A stretch of DNA of 24,769 nucleotides, from NCBI GenBank assembly GCA_002353525.1, contig DEJV01000021.1, forward strand, positions 1 to 24,769, in the 5' to 3' direction. This DNA is from Prevotella sp. UBA2739. GTDB taxonomy: Bacteria > Bacteroidota > Bacteroidia > Bacteroidales > Bacteroidaceae. Below are positions 1 to 8,405 of this stretch, in pieces. Below the pieces are notes generated by a model. The model made no database searches, was not told the DNA's origin, and saw only the letters and a program-made list of their open reading frames with translations. The position numbers and the translations under genes are program-made. Each line of letters starts with the position of its first letter. Positions within the stretch are counted from its first letter, which is position 1.

Positions 1-2280
1 GCGGCCAGCAATGCCGTGAATTCTGCCCAAAATATGGCTCAGAACGCTGCAAATACGGTGCAGAACGCGGCCAACAGTGCCGTGAATTCTGCTCAGAACA
101 TGGCTCAGAACGCTGCAAACACCATGCAGAATGCAGCTAGCAATGCCCAAAATATGGCTCAGAATGCTGTTAATTCAGTACAATCTGCTGTTCAGAATGC
201 AGCCAGTTCGATGCAGAATGCAGCGCAAGGGGCAGTAAATCAGATTCAATCGACAGCCCAAAATGCAGCCAGTTCTCTTCAAAATGCAGCCGAAAGTGCT
301 GCCGGGCAGATGCAAGAAGCCATGAATTCTGCTCAAAGCATGGCGCAAGAGACGATGCAGCAGGTGCAGTCACAGGCGTCGAGTGCTGTTTCGCAGATAC
401 AGAGTTCTGCACAAGATATGGGAAGCAAGTTGCAAGATGGAGTCAACAACCTACAGCAACAGGCTTCGTCCGCCGTATCATCTATTCAAGAGCAAGCACA
501 GAATGGTATTACCCAATTGCAGGATAAAGCCCAGCAGATGGGTAGCCAGATACAAGATAGCGTCACAAATATTCAGCAACAGGCAACTCAGGCAGCAAGC
601 CAAGCCAGTGCGCAAGCTGCCAGTGCCGTGGCACAGGTGCAGCAACAGGCTCAGAATGCTGTAACTCAGTTGCAAGATACTGCCCAGCAGGTGACCAGCC
701 AGATAGAAAGTGGTATTCAGGAAGTACAGAACCAAGCTACTGAAGCAGCCACGCAATTGCAACAGAAAGCCGATCAGATGGCATCGCAGTTGCAGCAGCA
801 GGCCGAACAGGTCCAGGGACGCATCGAGAGTGGAATCAATCAGGTGCAAGATAAAGCCCAGGAACTGGGCAACCGTATAGAAAGCGGTATCCAAAATGGC
901 ATCGAAACGGCCCAGGCCAAAGCCCAAGAGATTGGCAGTAAGATAGAAAGTGGCATCAACGATGCCCAAGCTAAGGCGCAAGAAATGGCTCAGAACATTG
1001 AGTCGCAGGTAAAAGATACGGTCAGCCATTTGGAGAATGAAGCCAAGGCTGTGGCCGAAAAGGTGGAAAACGGTATCAACGACTTGAAAGATCAAGCCAG
1101 TCAGGCAGCCGAGAAGCTTCAAAATGAAGCTAAAGAGATGGCCGAACAAGTGGAGCAGAAAGTGAAAGATACTGTCGACCAGGTAGAGACAATGGCTAAG
1201 GATGCTGTTGAGAAGATTGAAAACAAAGCCAAAGAGATACAAGACAAGGCAGAAGAGCTGGGCGAGAGGGCCAAGGAAGAATTCCAAAAGCTTGAGAATG
1301 AAGCCAAGGAAATAGCCACAAAGATTGAAGAAAAGGCCAAAGAAGTTGTCAACGAGGTAGAGACGAAGGTCAAGGAAACCGTAGACAAGATAGAGAACGA
1401 GGCCAAGGAAATAGCAGGCAAGATAGAAGACAAAGCCAATGAGATTGCCAATGAAGCCAAAGAGATGGCCGACAAGGCGATGGAGAAGGTGGATGAGGTG
1501 AAGAACAAGATTGCCGATGCTGCCGACGCTGCTGTCGATAAGGTGGGGTCGATGATCGACGATGCTTCCAACCAACTCAGCGAGGCTGCCGATGCCATCT
1601 CCAATAAAATTGATTCGGTGGTCAGCGACCTCACTGGTAAGGCCGATGCCGCCATTAATAAGGCAAAAGATGCTGCCAATCAGATTAAAGATGCTGCCGA
1701 GAAAGCTCTTAGCGATGTCAGTAACAAACTGCAAGGAGGTCTGGACAGTTTCCTTGGCGATCTGAGCGATATTACCAGCCGTGCGCCGTCGATGGATAAT
1801 GCGCTCAACATGGCGCGGTCGATGAACACTGATATGCTGGGTGGGGCAGGCGAGGCGATGAGTAGCGAGAACGACTCTTTCCACGGAAAGATAGAGGTAG
1901 GTGGTAAGAAGTACGGTATCGTGGAGTGTAAGTACCGTTTCTATCAAGCTTGCGACAGTACCGGTAAGCCATCCACCCGTCCGCGCGGTGGCGCCATCAC
2001 GTTTGTGATGCCTTCGCTGAGCGATGATAATGTGTTCTTCTATAAATGGATGTTCAGCAAGACGCAGGTCTATTCTGGTGTGCTGAAGTTTGTGGTCTAT
2101 TCACAGAAGAACAAGCGCAGCTACAAGACGGTGAACTTCAAGAACGCCTATTGTACCGAGTTGGAGGATTATTTCAACGATCACGACTCTCGTCTGATGC
2201 ATACTCGTGTAACTATTGCCGCAGAGGTGATAACCGTGGGTAGCAACGATACGGCTGAGTTTAACAATGACTGGACTTAG
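1..2280 (+). CDS. tssD: Hcp/TssD tube protein with giant N-terminal helical repeat region (5' partial)
   Basis: The frame is open from base 1 with the same repeat pattern, so the true start lies upstream; the GTG at 16 is only a Val codon inside the repeats. Roughly the first 600 visible residues are 11-residue repeats of the type NMAQNAANTVQ. They are Asn/Gln/Ala-rich at first and change to Lys/Glu-rich (KAKEI, NEAKEM) from about residue 300, as in apolipoprotein- or LEA-like amphipathic helices. The last ~135 residues (nt ~1870-2277, starting FHGKIEVGGKKYG) match the Bacteroidetes TssD/Hcp pattern: CKYRFYQACDSTGKPS, a GGAITF strand, and the VTIAAEVITVG strand near the end. Hcp hexamers stack into the T6SS inner tube and carry cargo in the lumen. 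The protein precedes vgrG by 45 bp, fitting joint use as tube and spike. The N-terminal extension is odd: cargo-bearing Hcps usually extend at the C-terminus. Hcp assignment is fairly firm; the role of the repeats is unknown. Confidence 0.8.
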   Translation, partial: AASNAVNSAQNMAQNAANTVQNAANSAVNSAQNMAQNAANTMQNAASNAQNMAQNAVNSVQSAVQNAASSMQNAAQGAVNQIQSTAQNAASSLQNAAESAAGQMQEAMNSAQSMAQETMQQVQSQASSAVSQIQSSAQDMGSKLQDGVNNLQQQASSAVSSIQEQAQNGITQLQDKAQQMGSQIQDSVTNIQQQATQAASQASAQAASAVAQVQQQAQNAVTQLQDTAQQVTSQIESGIQEVQNQATEAATQLQQKADQMASQLQQQAEQVQGRIESGINQVQDKAQELGNRIESGIQNGIETAQAKAQEIGSKIESGINDAQAKAQEMAQNIESQVKDTVSHLENEAKAVAEKVENGINDLKDQASQAAEKLQNEAKEMAEQVEQKVKDTVDQVETMAKDAVEKIENKAKEIQDKAEELGERAKEEFQKLENEAKEIATKIEEKAKEVVNEVETKVKETVDKIENEAKEIAGKIEDKANEIANEAKEMADKAMEKVDEVKNKIADAADAAVDKVGSMIDDASNQLSEAADAISNKIDSVVSDLTGKADAAINKAKDAANQIKDAAEKALSDVSNKLQGGLDSFLGDLSDITSRAPSMDNALNMARSMNTDMLGGAGEAMSSENDSFHGKIEVGGKKYGIVECKYRFYQACDSTGKPSTRPRGGAITFVMPSLSDDNVFFYKWMFSKTQVYSGVLKFVVYSQKNKRSYKTVNFKNAYCTELEDYFNDHDSRLMHTRVTIAAEVITVGSNDTAEFNNDWT
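13..144 (+). repeat. 66-bp tandem DNA repeat in the tssD 5' region
   Basis: GCCGTGAATTCTGC occurs at 13 and again at 79. The ~66 bp that follow are nearly identical, coding 22 residues, that is two 11-residue units. A third, shorter related copy (GCCCAAAATATGGCTCAGAA) begins near 145. Nucleotide-level identity points to recent duplication. The repeat probably continues upstream of the window. Confidence 0.75.
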
Positions 2281-2325
2281 TTAATTGATAATTGACAATT
2301 GATAATTGATAATTGGTGAATCGTT
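2281..2325. repeat. TTGATAATTG short tandem repeat between tssD and vgrG
   Basis: The 45-bp gap consists almost entirely of AATTGATAATTGACAATTGATAATTG-type units. The same unit reappears at about 18741-18760. No convincing promoter or terminator is seen here, and the two flanking genes are probably cotranscribed. Confidence 0.6.
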
Positions 2326-4476
2326 ATGTCAATATCTGTAAAAAATATCTCGCTGAGCATCAACGATGCCGTATCGAAGCAGTTTAACATCGAGTTAGAC
2401 GGTGTGAAGTATAGTGTCGACAATTTTAAGCTGACGCAGAAGTTGTTGGAACCCTGCCGTCTGGAGTTTAAGTTGCGCAAGTCACCAGAAGAGGATATCA
2501 GCGAAATTCAGTTTACCACTTGTGGCTCTATCATTGGTAAAGACGTAAAACTCACGTTGCAAACCGACTCGGTGGAGCAGGAGATATCAGGCTTTGCCGC
2601 TGGTACCCAGAATGCCGACATTGAGTTTGAAGGCTTTGTGACCTCGGCAAAGGCCACACGAAGTGAGTCGGAATATGGTATTCTGGTCGTGGCAGAGACC
2701 ATCGATACCATCATGAAAGATTCTCCAGACTTCGATTTCTATAATGAGATGACACTGGCCGATATCGTGAATGATGTGCTGAAGAATCCAGGCGTAGAGG
2801 CTGAGGTGCAACCCAAGCTCGAGTCGTCGATTTTCTTCACTGTACAGTATAACGAAACGAAGTATCAGTTCCTCCAGCGTCTGGCCCGTCGCCATGGTGA
2901 ATGGATGTTCAATAACGGCAAGAAACTGCATTTTGGAAAGTTTTCCGAGCAAGACAGCATTACGCTGGCTTACCCCAGCAAAGACCTCGATGAGTATAGT
3001 GCCCGTTTAAAACCTCTTCATGTGAATAGTGTGCACATGCAGTTTGCTTATAATGAACTGGCCTCAAGGAATGTCTTCAATATGGATGACATCAATAAGT
3101 CGGGCAGTCGTCTGGGTGACATTGCTTTTGATGCTTCTAAAACGAAATATGCCCATAAAACGGCCAATGAGATTAGTTCGCAAGCAGTAGAGCGCGACGA
3201 CGAAGTGAAGAAAGGCGTGATGGACAAAGATTTTTTTCACGAGCCTTTCATGGCTTATCAGCACGGGCGTATGGCCAATATGCTGGTGTATGATGGCAAG
3301 AGTTTCTGCTCGAAGATGAAAATCGGAGCAAAGCTCACCATCAAAGACAATTATATTAGTAGCGGATCATCGGAGGAAAAGAGTGAGGTGCAGCAAGATG
3401 AAATCCTCATTACCGAAGTGGTGCATCATTTCTTTGCCGACGAGCAATATTACAATAAGTTCAAGGGCATCACTGCCGCCATCGACTATCCGCCTTATCT
3501 CGATCCTAACATCTATCCCGTTTGTGACCATCCGCTGCGTGCAGTCGTCAAAGACACCGAAGATCCAAAGCACTGGGGACGCGTGAGAGTGGTATTCCCT
3601 GTGGTTGCTAATAAACACGGTTCACAAAGTGATCCAAAGTTTTGGACTCCATGGATTCATGTGGCTCAATCGTATACAGGGTCAGACAGCAATAAGTTTG
3701 GTGTGCATCTGATTCCCGAAAAAGAAAGTCAGGTATATGTGGATTTTGACGGAGGAAACTTTGAGCGGCCTTTCGTATCGGGTGCATTCTTCACGAGTGA
3801 CGACCATCCTGTCGATGGCGCATGGTATCCTGGCAATAACAAAGTCAAAGCCATCCGTACGGCTAGCGGCCACACTATTGAGATTCATGACACCGAGTCG
3901 GACAACGATTGGGGCGACAAGGGTTACATCCGCATCTACGATCATAAGCTGAATTACTATGAATTACTCCTCTCTACTGACAGTAAGCTAATAAAGCTTA
4001 AGTCTGCAGGTAATATTGAACTTTATGCAGATAATAATATTATTGTAAAAGCTGGAAATAATATTAACGTTAACGCAGGCAATGATATAAAAGTAGGAGC
4101 AGGCAATGATATGAAGGAAACTGCAGGCAATGACTATTCTCAAAGGGCTTCCAATGACATGACAATGCATACAGGTAACGATATGCGCATTTCTGCGGAC
4201 AATGATATGCATCAAACTACAATCAACAATTATAGTCGCGTGACAAAAGGAAATGAAAAAGTCAATGTCTCTAAGAATCAAACTGTTCATATAGAGCAGA
4301 ATCAGAATGTTGAGGTAACAAAGATGATACAATCTTCTGCTGAAAATATCCAAATCCTCGCTCAGAACGAAATACATGAGGATTCAGTTTCGCATCAAGT
4401 AAATGCTTCAAATGCAGTTAAAATCGGAGCCGGAGCTTCTATAGATCTTAAAGCTGCAATAATAAAGGAGAATTAA
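2326..4476 (+). CDS. vgrG: T6SS spike protein VgrG (TssI)
   Basis: 716 aa, standard VgrG length. The first ~390 residues form the gp27-like part. Residues ~395-500 are the gp5-like OB fold (CDHPLRAVVKDTEDPKHWGRV, then TPWIHVAQSYTG). The C-terminal ~165 residues are a needle of octapeptide repeats (AGNDIKVG, AGNDMKET, TGNDMRIS), the usual gp5 beta-prism signature. A trimer would cap the Hcp tube and receive the PAAR-like tip encoded two genes downstream. There is no C-terminal catalytic extension; the protein ends just after the needle. Base composition becomes markedly AT-richer at about nt 3960 (residue ~545), exactly where the needle begins, and stays so through the following effector genes. 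This suggests the tip-proximal part was exchanged together with its cargo. Codon choice upstream of that point resembles the core T6SS genes. Confidence 0.93.
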   Translation: MSISVKNISLSINDAVSKQFNIELDGVKYSVDNFKLTQKLLEPCRLEFKLRKSPEEDISEIQFTTCGSIIGKDVKLTLQTDSVEQEISGFAAGTQNADIEFEGFVTSAKATRSESEYGILVVAETIDTIMKDSPDFDFYNEMTLADIVNDVLKNPGVEAEVQPKLESSIFFTVQYNETKYQFLQRLARRHGEWMFNNGKKLHFGKFSEQDSITLAYPSKDLDEYSARLKPLHVNSVHMQFAYNELASRNVFNMDDINKSGSRLGDIAFDASKTKYAHKTANEISSQAVERDDEVKKGVMDKDFFHEPFMAYQHGRMANMLVYDGKSFCSKMKIGAKLTIKDNYISSGSSEEKSEVQQDEILITEVVHHFFADEQYYNKFKGITAAIDYPPYLDPNIYPVCDHPLRAVVKDTEDPKHWGRVRVVFPVVANKHGSQSDPKFWTPWIHVAQSYTGSDSNKFGVHLIPEKESQVYVDFDGGNFERPFVSGAFFTSDDHPVDGAWYPGNNKVKAIRTASGHTIEIHDTESDNDWGDKGYIRIYDHKLNYYELLLSTDSKLIKLKSAGNIELYADNNIIVKAGNNINVNAGNDIKVGAGNDMKETAGNDYSQRASNDMTMHTGNDMRISADNDMHQTTINNYSRVTKGNEKVNVSKNQTVHIEQNQNVEVTKMIQSSAENIQILAQNEIHEDSVSHQVNASNAVKIGAGASIDLKAAIIKEN

Positions 4477-4479
4477 TGG

Positions 4480-5175
4480 ATGAATGATAGTATTACACAT
4501 GAGCAGGTAATGGAATTAACCACAAGTTTGGGAAGTGACATTGCAGTAATTGACGCAATGTTAGTTCCGTTACTTCCATTACGTGCAAATTTGACTCAAC
4601 TGCATATGGAATATGCAGCCGTTCGATTGCGCAATACTGTCCGCATGCTCAGATTATCATCGTCTGTTCTCGTTGCCGCTAAATATATCCTAGAAACATT
4701 GGCAAATATTGGTGGAAAAGTGTTACTCCGTAGTGTTAAGACCTTTGAGCTAGAGTCTTCGGTTAAGTCTATTCACGGTATTTTTGAAATGTATGGACAA
4801 AACTTGAAGGATAAAGCTTCTTCACTTTTTATCTCATCAGAGGATAGTGAATCACTACATGAAGACAACATTACAGAGCAGGTTACATTTTTAAGAAATG
4901 AAGTGAGTAAAGTTTATAAAACTGCGCAGTTATTATCAAGAGCGTTATGCTTAACAGTTAGAGGATGTCCCATTGCCGATGGAGAGTTGAGTCTTCTCGT
5001 CCTTTTATGTGAGAAGGCGGATAATATAACGATAGAAGCTGTAGATAAAGCATTGGATATGGGAGGAGGAGTTATGGTTCCTTTAATGGAGGCTCCACTC
5101 TTGCAGTATGCTGTGCAAACAAATAATCATCAGTCTATTCACGATATTGTTGATAGATTAGCAGAAAAAATATAA
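4480..5175 (+). CDS. Unrecognised 231-aa helical protein, candidate effector adaptor
   Basis: I do not recognise a family. The protein appears all-helical, has no signal peptide or clear membrane segment, and contains only a few cysteines (for example in ALCLTVRGCP). It starts 3 bp after the vgrG stop, behind a good ribosome site (AAAGGAG at about 4463-4469), so it is surely coexpressed with vgrG. It lies between the spike gene and the PAAR-like tip gene. In many T6SS cassettes that place is taken by chaperones or adaptors (DUF1795, DUF2169, DUF4123 types) that load a tip or effector on VgrG, but no motif of those families is visible. An adaptor or chaperone role is inferred from position only. 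It is AT-rich like the rest of the cassette. Confidence 0.7.
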   Translation: MNDSITHEQVMELTTSLGSDIAVIDAMLVPLLPLRANLTQLHMEYAAVRLRNTVRMLRLSSSVLVAAKYILETLANIGGKVLLRSVKTFELESSVKSIHGIFEMYGQNLKDKASSLFISSEDSESLHEDNITEQVTFLRNEVSKVYKTAQLLSRALCLTVRGCPIADGELSLLVLLCEKADNITIEAVDKALDMGGGVMVPLMEAPLLQYAVQTNNHQSIHDIVDRLAEKI

Positions 5176-5192
5176 AAATTAAAGGCTCTGAT

Positions 5193-6881
5193 ATGGCTGA
5201 CTCTTTTGTTGTTACTTCTGCGATAATGTCATGCACTTTTGGTATGACCCCAGCTTCCTTTACAGCTAATCCTGCTCGTACAGTAATGATTGGTGGTAAG
5301 CAAAAGGGGAATATTATGGATTATGCTCCTGGAGTGAATATTGCTCCTTTTGGAATGTGTCAGTCATTGGCTAACCCTGAAGTAGAAGCGGCAACTATTG
5401 CTGCACAAGGTGTGCTTACCCCGATGCCTTGTATCCCAAGTACGCCGGCGCCCTGGACCCCAGGTAAAATTGATAGTCTTGTTCAGGGGCAGCCAGCACT
5501 TACGAATACATGTAGTTTAATGTGTATCTGGGCAGGTAAAATCAGTATCGTGTATGACGGTCAAAGTCCCACTCCTCCTAATATTAATGTAAATATGTCG
5601 TTTGCAGGTTTGGATAGTCCATGTCTCAACAAAATGACGCCCTTAACAAAAGAGGAACTTAGCAATTTAAGTAATGAAGATCGGAATGCTTATTTAAAAT
5701 CGCTAGATAGTATTCAAAACATTGGGTCTGCAGAAATGAATCTTGCAAAAGAATGGCTTGAGAAAGCAAAAGAATTCGAAACATTAGGGCAGACTAAAAA
5801 GGCTCAACGAGCTAGAGAGAATGCAATGGCTTTGCAACGTGCAGCTATCAATAAGAAAGAGAATGCCATGCAGAAAACATATGACGATTATCGTCAGATA
5901 CTACCACTTACAGACAATGAAATGAGTCGGTTGAATGATGAGCAGAAAAAAGATTTGGGAAAGCAGTTAGATTCTATTAATCAAGAACTTGCAACTGCAG
6001 AAGACCGTTATCAGGCACGAATGGCTGCTAATATGCCATATGGGGAACCTGGAGCTGGTGCTTTCAATGCTTCTAACGGAATGATAGCTTCGAGTGAGTA
6101 TGAAGACGCGAAGGAAAAGGCATATGAGCAGAAAAAAAATGTATATCAAAATTTCAGAGAACAACTTGGATCAGAAGCTACTTGTACTCCAACAACTAAC
6201 AGTATAGATCAGGGTAATCCTGCTGTGATAACGTCGGATGGAGAGAAGAATCATGTTCATAATGACTATACTACCTCTGGATTTGATTTCTCTTCTGATG
6301 CTCCTTTGGTTCAGCCTTATACCGATGAAGAGCAGAAAGGTATGCTTTCTGACCTTACTATATCAAATGTTGTAAACCGTGACCCCACGTCAAATTATCA
6401 GAAAGACTTGGACAGAGCACTAAAGAATGCCGAGAAAGAGAATGCTGATACAGATAGCCTATATGACAAATATACAGAGTTGTACGATCAAGGTTATGCT
6501 GATGCTGCTCAGGCCACCCAAGAATTAGCGCAGTTGCACCAAGCAGAAAACGAACAACGCAAATCGGATGCTGTGAGTAAAGTAAATGAGAAATACAAAG
6601 ATAAATTGTTGATTACGCAAGAGGATATAGATAAGATGACGCCTGAGCAACGTGCTGAATATAATGAAAGCATGGATAAGATTAATAGCGACGTAGAATC
6701 TGCATTTTGGGGTGCTGATTCTAAATGGCAAATGGCTCATGACTCAGAATTAGGCGGATTTGGAAGAGCAACTTATTCTATTTTGGCAGAGAATCAGCTT
6801 GATGATGCTAAAGAAGATGAGGCTCGCACTAAAAAGGATATTATAGAGAAACTTAAAGGGACAGATAGTATAACAAAATAA
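5193..6881 (+). CDS. DUF4280 PAAR-like tip protein with long helical C-terminal region
   Basis: 562 aa. Residues 1-~125 are a DUF4280/PAAR-like domain: the opening VVTSAIMSCTFG, the Pro-rich and Cys-rich segment MPCIPSTPAPW, and the closing strand around CIWAGKISIVYDGQ are typical. Such domains sharpen the VgrG spike and carry effectors. The remaining ~430 residues are hydrophilic, highly charged and mostly helical. They hold three copies of a ~25-residue motif at about 151-174, 239-264 and 474-500 (pattern L/I-T-x-E/D-E/D-...-E-Q/D-R/K-...-L/M-D-x-I). A Gly-poor linker with Cys and His residues (about 325-375) separates copies two and three. No enzymatic motif is recognised, so the tail may be a cargo-docking scaffold or an unknown toxin. 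It begins 17 bp after the preceding gene and ends 12 bp before the start region of the next. Confidence 0.85.
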   Translation: MADSFVVTSAIMSCTFGMTPASFTANPARTVMIGGKQKGNIMDYAPGVNIAPFGMCQSLANPEVEAATIAAQGVLTPMPCIPSTPAPWTPGKIDSLVQGQPALTNTCSLMCIWAGKISIVYDGQSPTPPNINVNMSFAGLDSPCLNKMTPLTKEELSNLSNEDRNAYLKSLDSIQNIGSAEMNLAKEWLEKAKEFETLGQTKKAQRARENAMALQRAAINKKENAMQKTYDDYRQILPLTDNEMSRLNDEQKKDLGKQLDSINQELATAEDRYQARMAANMPYGEPGAGAFNASNGMIASSEYEDAKEKAYEQKKNVYQNFREQLGSEATCTPTTNSIDQGNPAVITSDGEKNHVHNDYTTSGFDFSSDAPLVQPYTDEEQKGMLSDLTISNVVNRDPTSNYQKDLDRALKNAEKENADTDSLYDKYTELYDQGYADAAQATQELAQLHQAENEQRKSDAVSKVNEKYKDKLLITQEDIDKMTPEQRAEYNESMDKINSDVESAFWGADSKWQMAHDSELGGFGRATYSILAENQLDDAKEDEARTKKDIIEKLKGTDSITK

Positions 6882-6914
6882 AACGATATCATTATGTTGT
6901 TATCAGGAGCATCA

Positions 6915-8405
6915 ATGTCAAGTCAAAAGTCAATAGCTTTTGGTATTGATAATAATAGAAAAGAATGCAGCATAGCTGTGGTCTTTTCCATATGCGACTT
7001 AGCTGTATTAGGGGATAGTTATAATGATATTTATGAGAAGGGGAAAATAAAGACGATATCGAACTTAAAGGAGCATTTTGGAACACCCTGTGATTCTTAT
7101 GAAGCTATAAGTTTTGTCAATTGTTATGATTTGTTATCGGAAAACAGAACAACTAAAGATTCACCCCAAAAATGGAAAACCAAAATAGATGAAGCTATTA
7201 GCGATATAGAGCAATATTTGTATGAAGTTGATGAGGTGTTCGAAGCGAATACAGTCTATATTGATATAGCAGCATACGAACCATTTGAGGGCCTTGGAGT
7301 AGCTTTGTGTTATGCATTGCAGCATACATTAAAACAGGATAATCCTGGAGGACGTTTTAGTGCATTTGTAGATTTCGCAAAAAAACAGTATCAAGATGCA
7401 TTCGGGACTTTTAAACAAACAGGATGGAATTTGTTGTGTACTTATGTGGCTCATCTGGAATTAATGATGATATATACTCCGACGGATGAGGAGAAAGAAG
7501 AATTGGACAGGATTGCCAAAGAAAAGGCAGAATTAGAAGTAGCAAAGATGAAGGCAGAATGGGAGGAAGCAGAACGGCAAAAAAAGCAAGAAGAATATGA
7601 TAAGAATAGTCGACGAATGCATCTGTTGCTTGCGGGCGTAGCGGTTGTGGGATTGGTGTTAGTTGTTGTTGCTACTGTCGCATGTCCCCCAGCAGGCGCT
7701 GCTTTCTTAGCAGCAGCAGGGAGTTCTGCTTCTGCAGCAGCATCTGCAGTTGCCGTAGGCAATGGATTGATGTTATCAGCAGGTGTTGCAAGTGCTGCAA
7801 TACATGTTGGACAACTTGTATGGGAAGCATTTGATGAAGATCTTGAAGTAAAACTAAGGGAACACATCGTTGGAGCTATTACGGATGCTGCTCTTTGTCT
7901 GAAATGGGGACAGATTATCAAATATTTGAGAGGTACAAAATGGACTTATCAGGGAGGAAAACTGTTGGAGATTAAAGAACTTACTTATGGAAAACTATTA
8001 GGTACAGAAACAACGACACAAACTGTTGCCAATGTTAATAGAGCTCAAGTAGCATCTGATTTAGCTAAAGCTGATAAGCAACTTGCCCAAACTGCCGAAA
8101 GAATTGTTAGCCGTAATCCTAATAAGTTTAAAAAATTAGGAGTTACATCCAATGACATAAAAAATGGAATTGCTTCTGGTTCGATAAGGGATGCTGCAAC
8201 TGCATCTGAATATGGAATTGGAAAAAGCGCATGGCAGGAACTGTCGGGTCCTATTAAGAACTATCATGAAATAGCCAATTTGGCTAAACAGGATATTAAT
8301 GTTGTCGCAGATTTTACGGATTTAACAGTGACTTCTGTGTCTAATGAATTAAATATTGAAGGTGCTATTGATTATGCTGATGAATTTGTATTGAATGCAG
8401 AGTAG
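6915..8405 (+). CDS. Putative membrane-active T6SS effector, family not recognised
   Basis: The ATG at 6915 is preferred because AGGAG stands 5 bases upstream (6905-6909); an in-frame ATG at 6894 would add seven residues (503 aa in total). Numbering from 6894, the N-terminal ~195 residues are a soluble domain I cannot name (motif YIDIAAYEPFEGLGVALCYA near 122-141). Residues ~198-238 are a charged coiled coil (EEKEELDRIAKEKAELEVAK). Residues ~243-305 are strongly hydrophobic and Ala/Gly/Val-rich, enough for a two-helix hairpin. The last ~200 residues are mixed. This layout (soluble head, coiled coil, hydrophobic hairpin) suits a membrane-inserting toxin. The downstream overlapping DUF2931 gene supports an effector-immunity pair. 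There is no signal peptide, as expected for T6SS cargo. The toxic activity is inference. Confidence 0.72.
   Translation: MSSQKSIAFGIDNNRKECSIAVVFSICDLAVLGDSYNDIYEKGKIKTISNLKEHFGTPCDSYEAISFVNCYDLLSENRTTKDSPQKWKTKIDEAISDIEQYLYEVDEVFEANTVYIDIAAYEPFEGLGVALCYALQHTLKQDNPGGRFSAFVDFAKKQYQDAFGTFKQTGWNLLCTYVAHLELMMIYTPTDEEKEELDRIAKEKAELEVAKMKAEWEEAERQKKQEEYDKNSRRMHLLLAGVAVVGLVLVVVATVACPPAGAAFLAAAGSSASAAASAVAVGNGLMLSAGVASAAIHVGQLVWEAFDEDLEVKLREHIVGAITDAALCLKWGQIIKYLRGTKWTYQGGKLLEIKELTYGKLLGTETTTQTVANVNRAQVASDLAKADKQLAQTAERIVSRNPNKFKKLGVTSNDIKNGIASGSIRDAATASEYGIGKSAWQELSGPIKNYHEIANLAKQDINVVADFTDLTVTSVSNELNIEGAIDYADEFVLNAE

Noticed and set aside
478..1947. 489-codon antisense reading frame opposite the tssD repeats
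   Set aside because: Its Leu/Phe-rich product is the mirror of the repetitive Gln/Lys/Glu helix codons on the + strand; no start context or family match.
5642..6881. C-terminal half of the DUF4280 protein as a known nuclease or lipase toxin
   Set aside because: No catalytic motif (HNH, GxSxG, HxxD) could be seen in the sequence.
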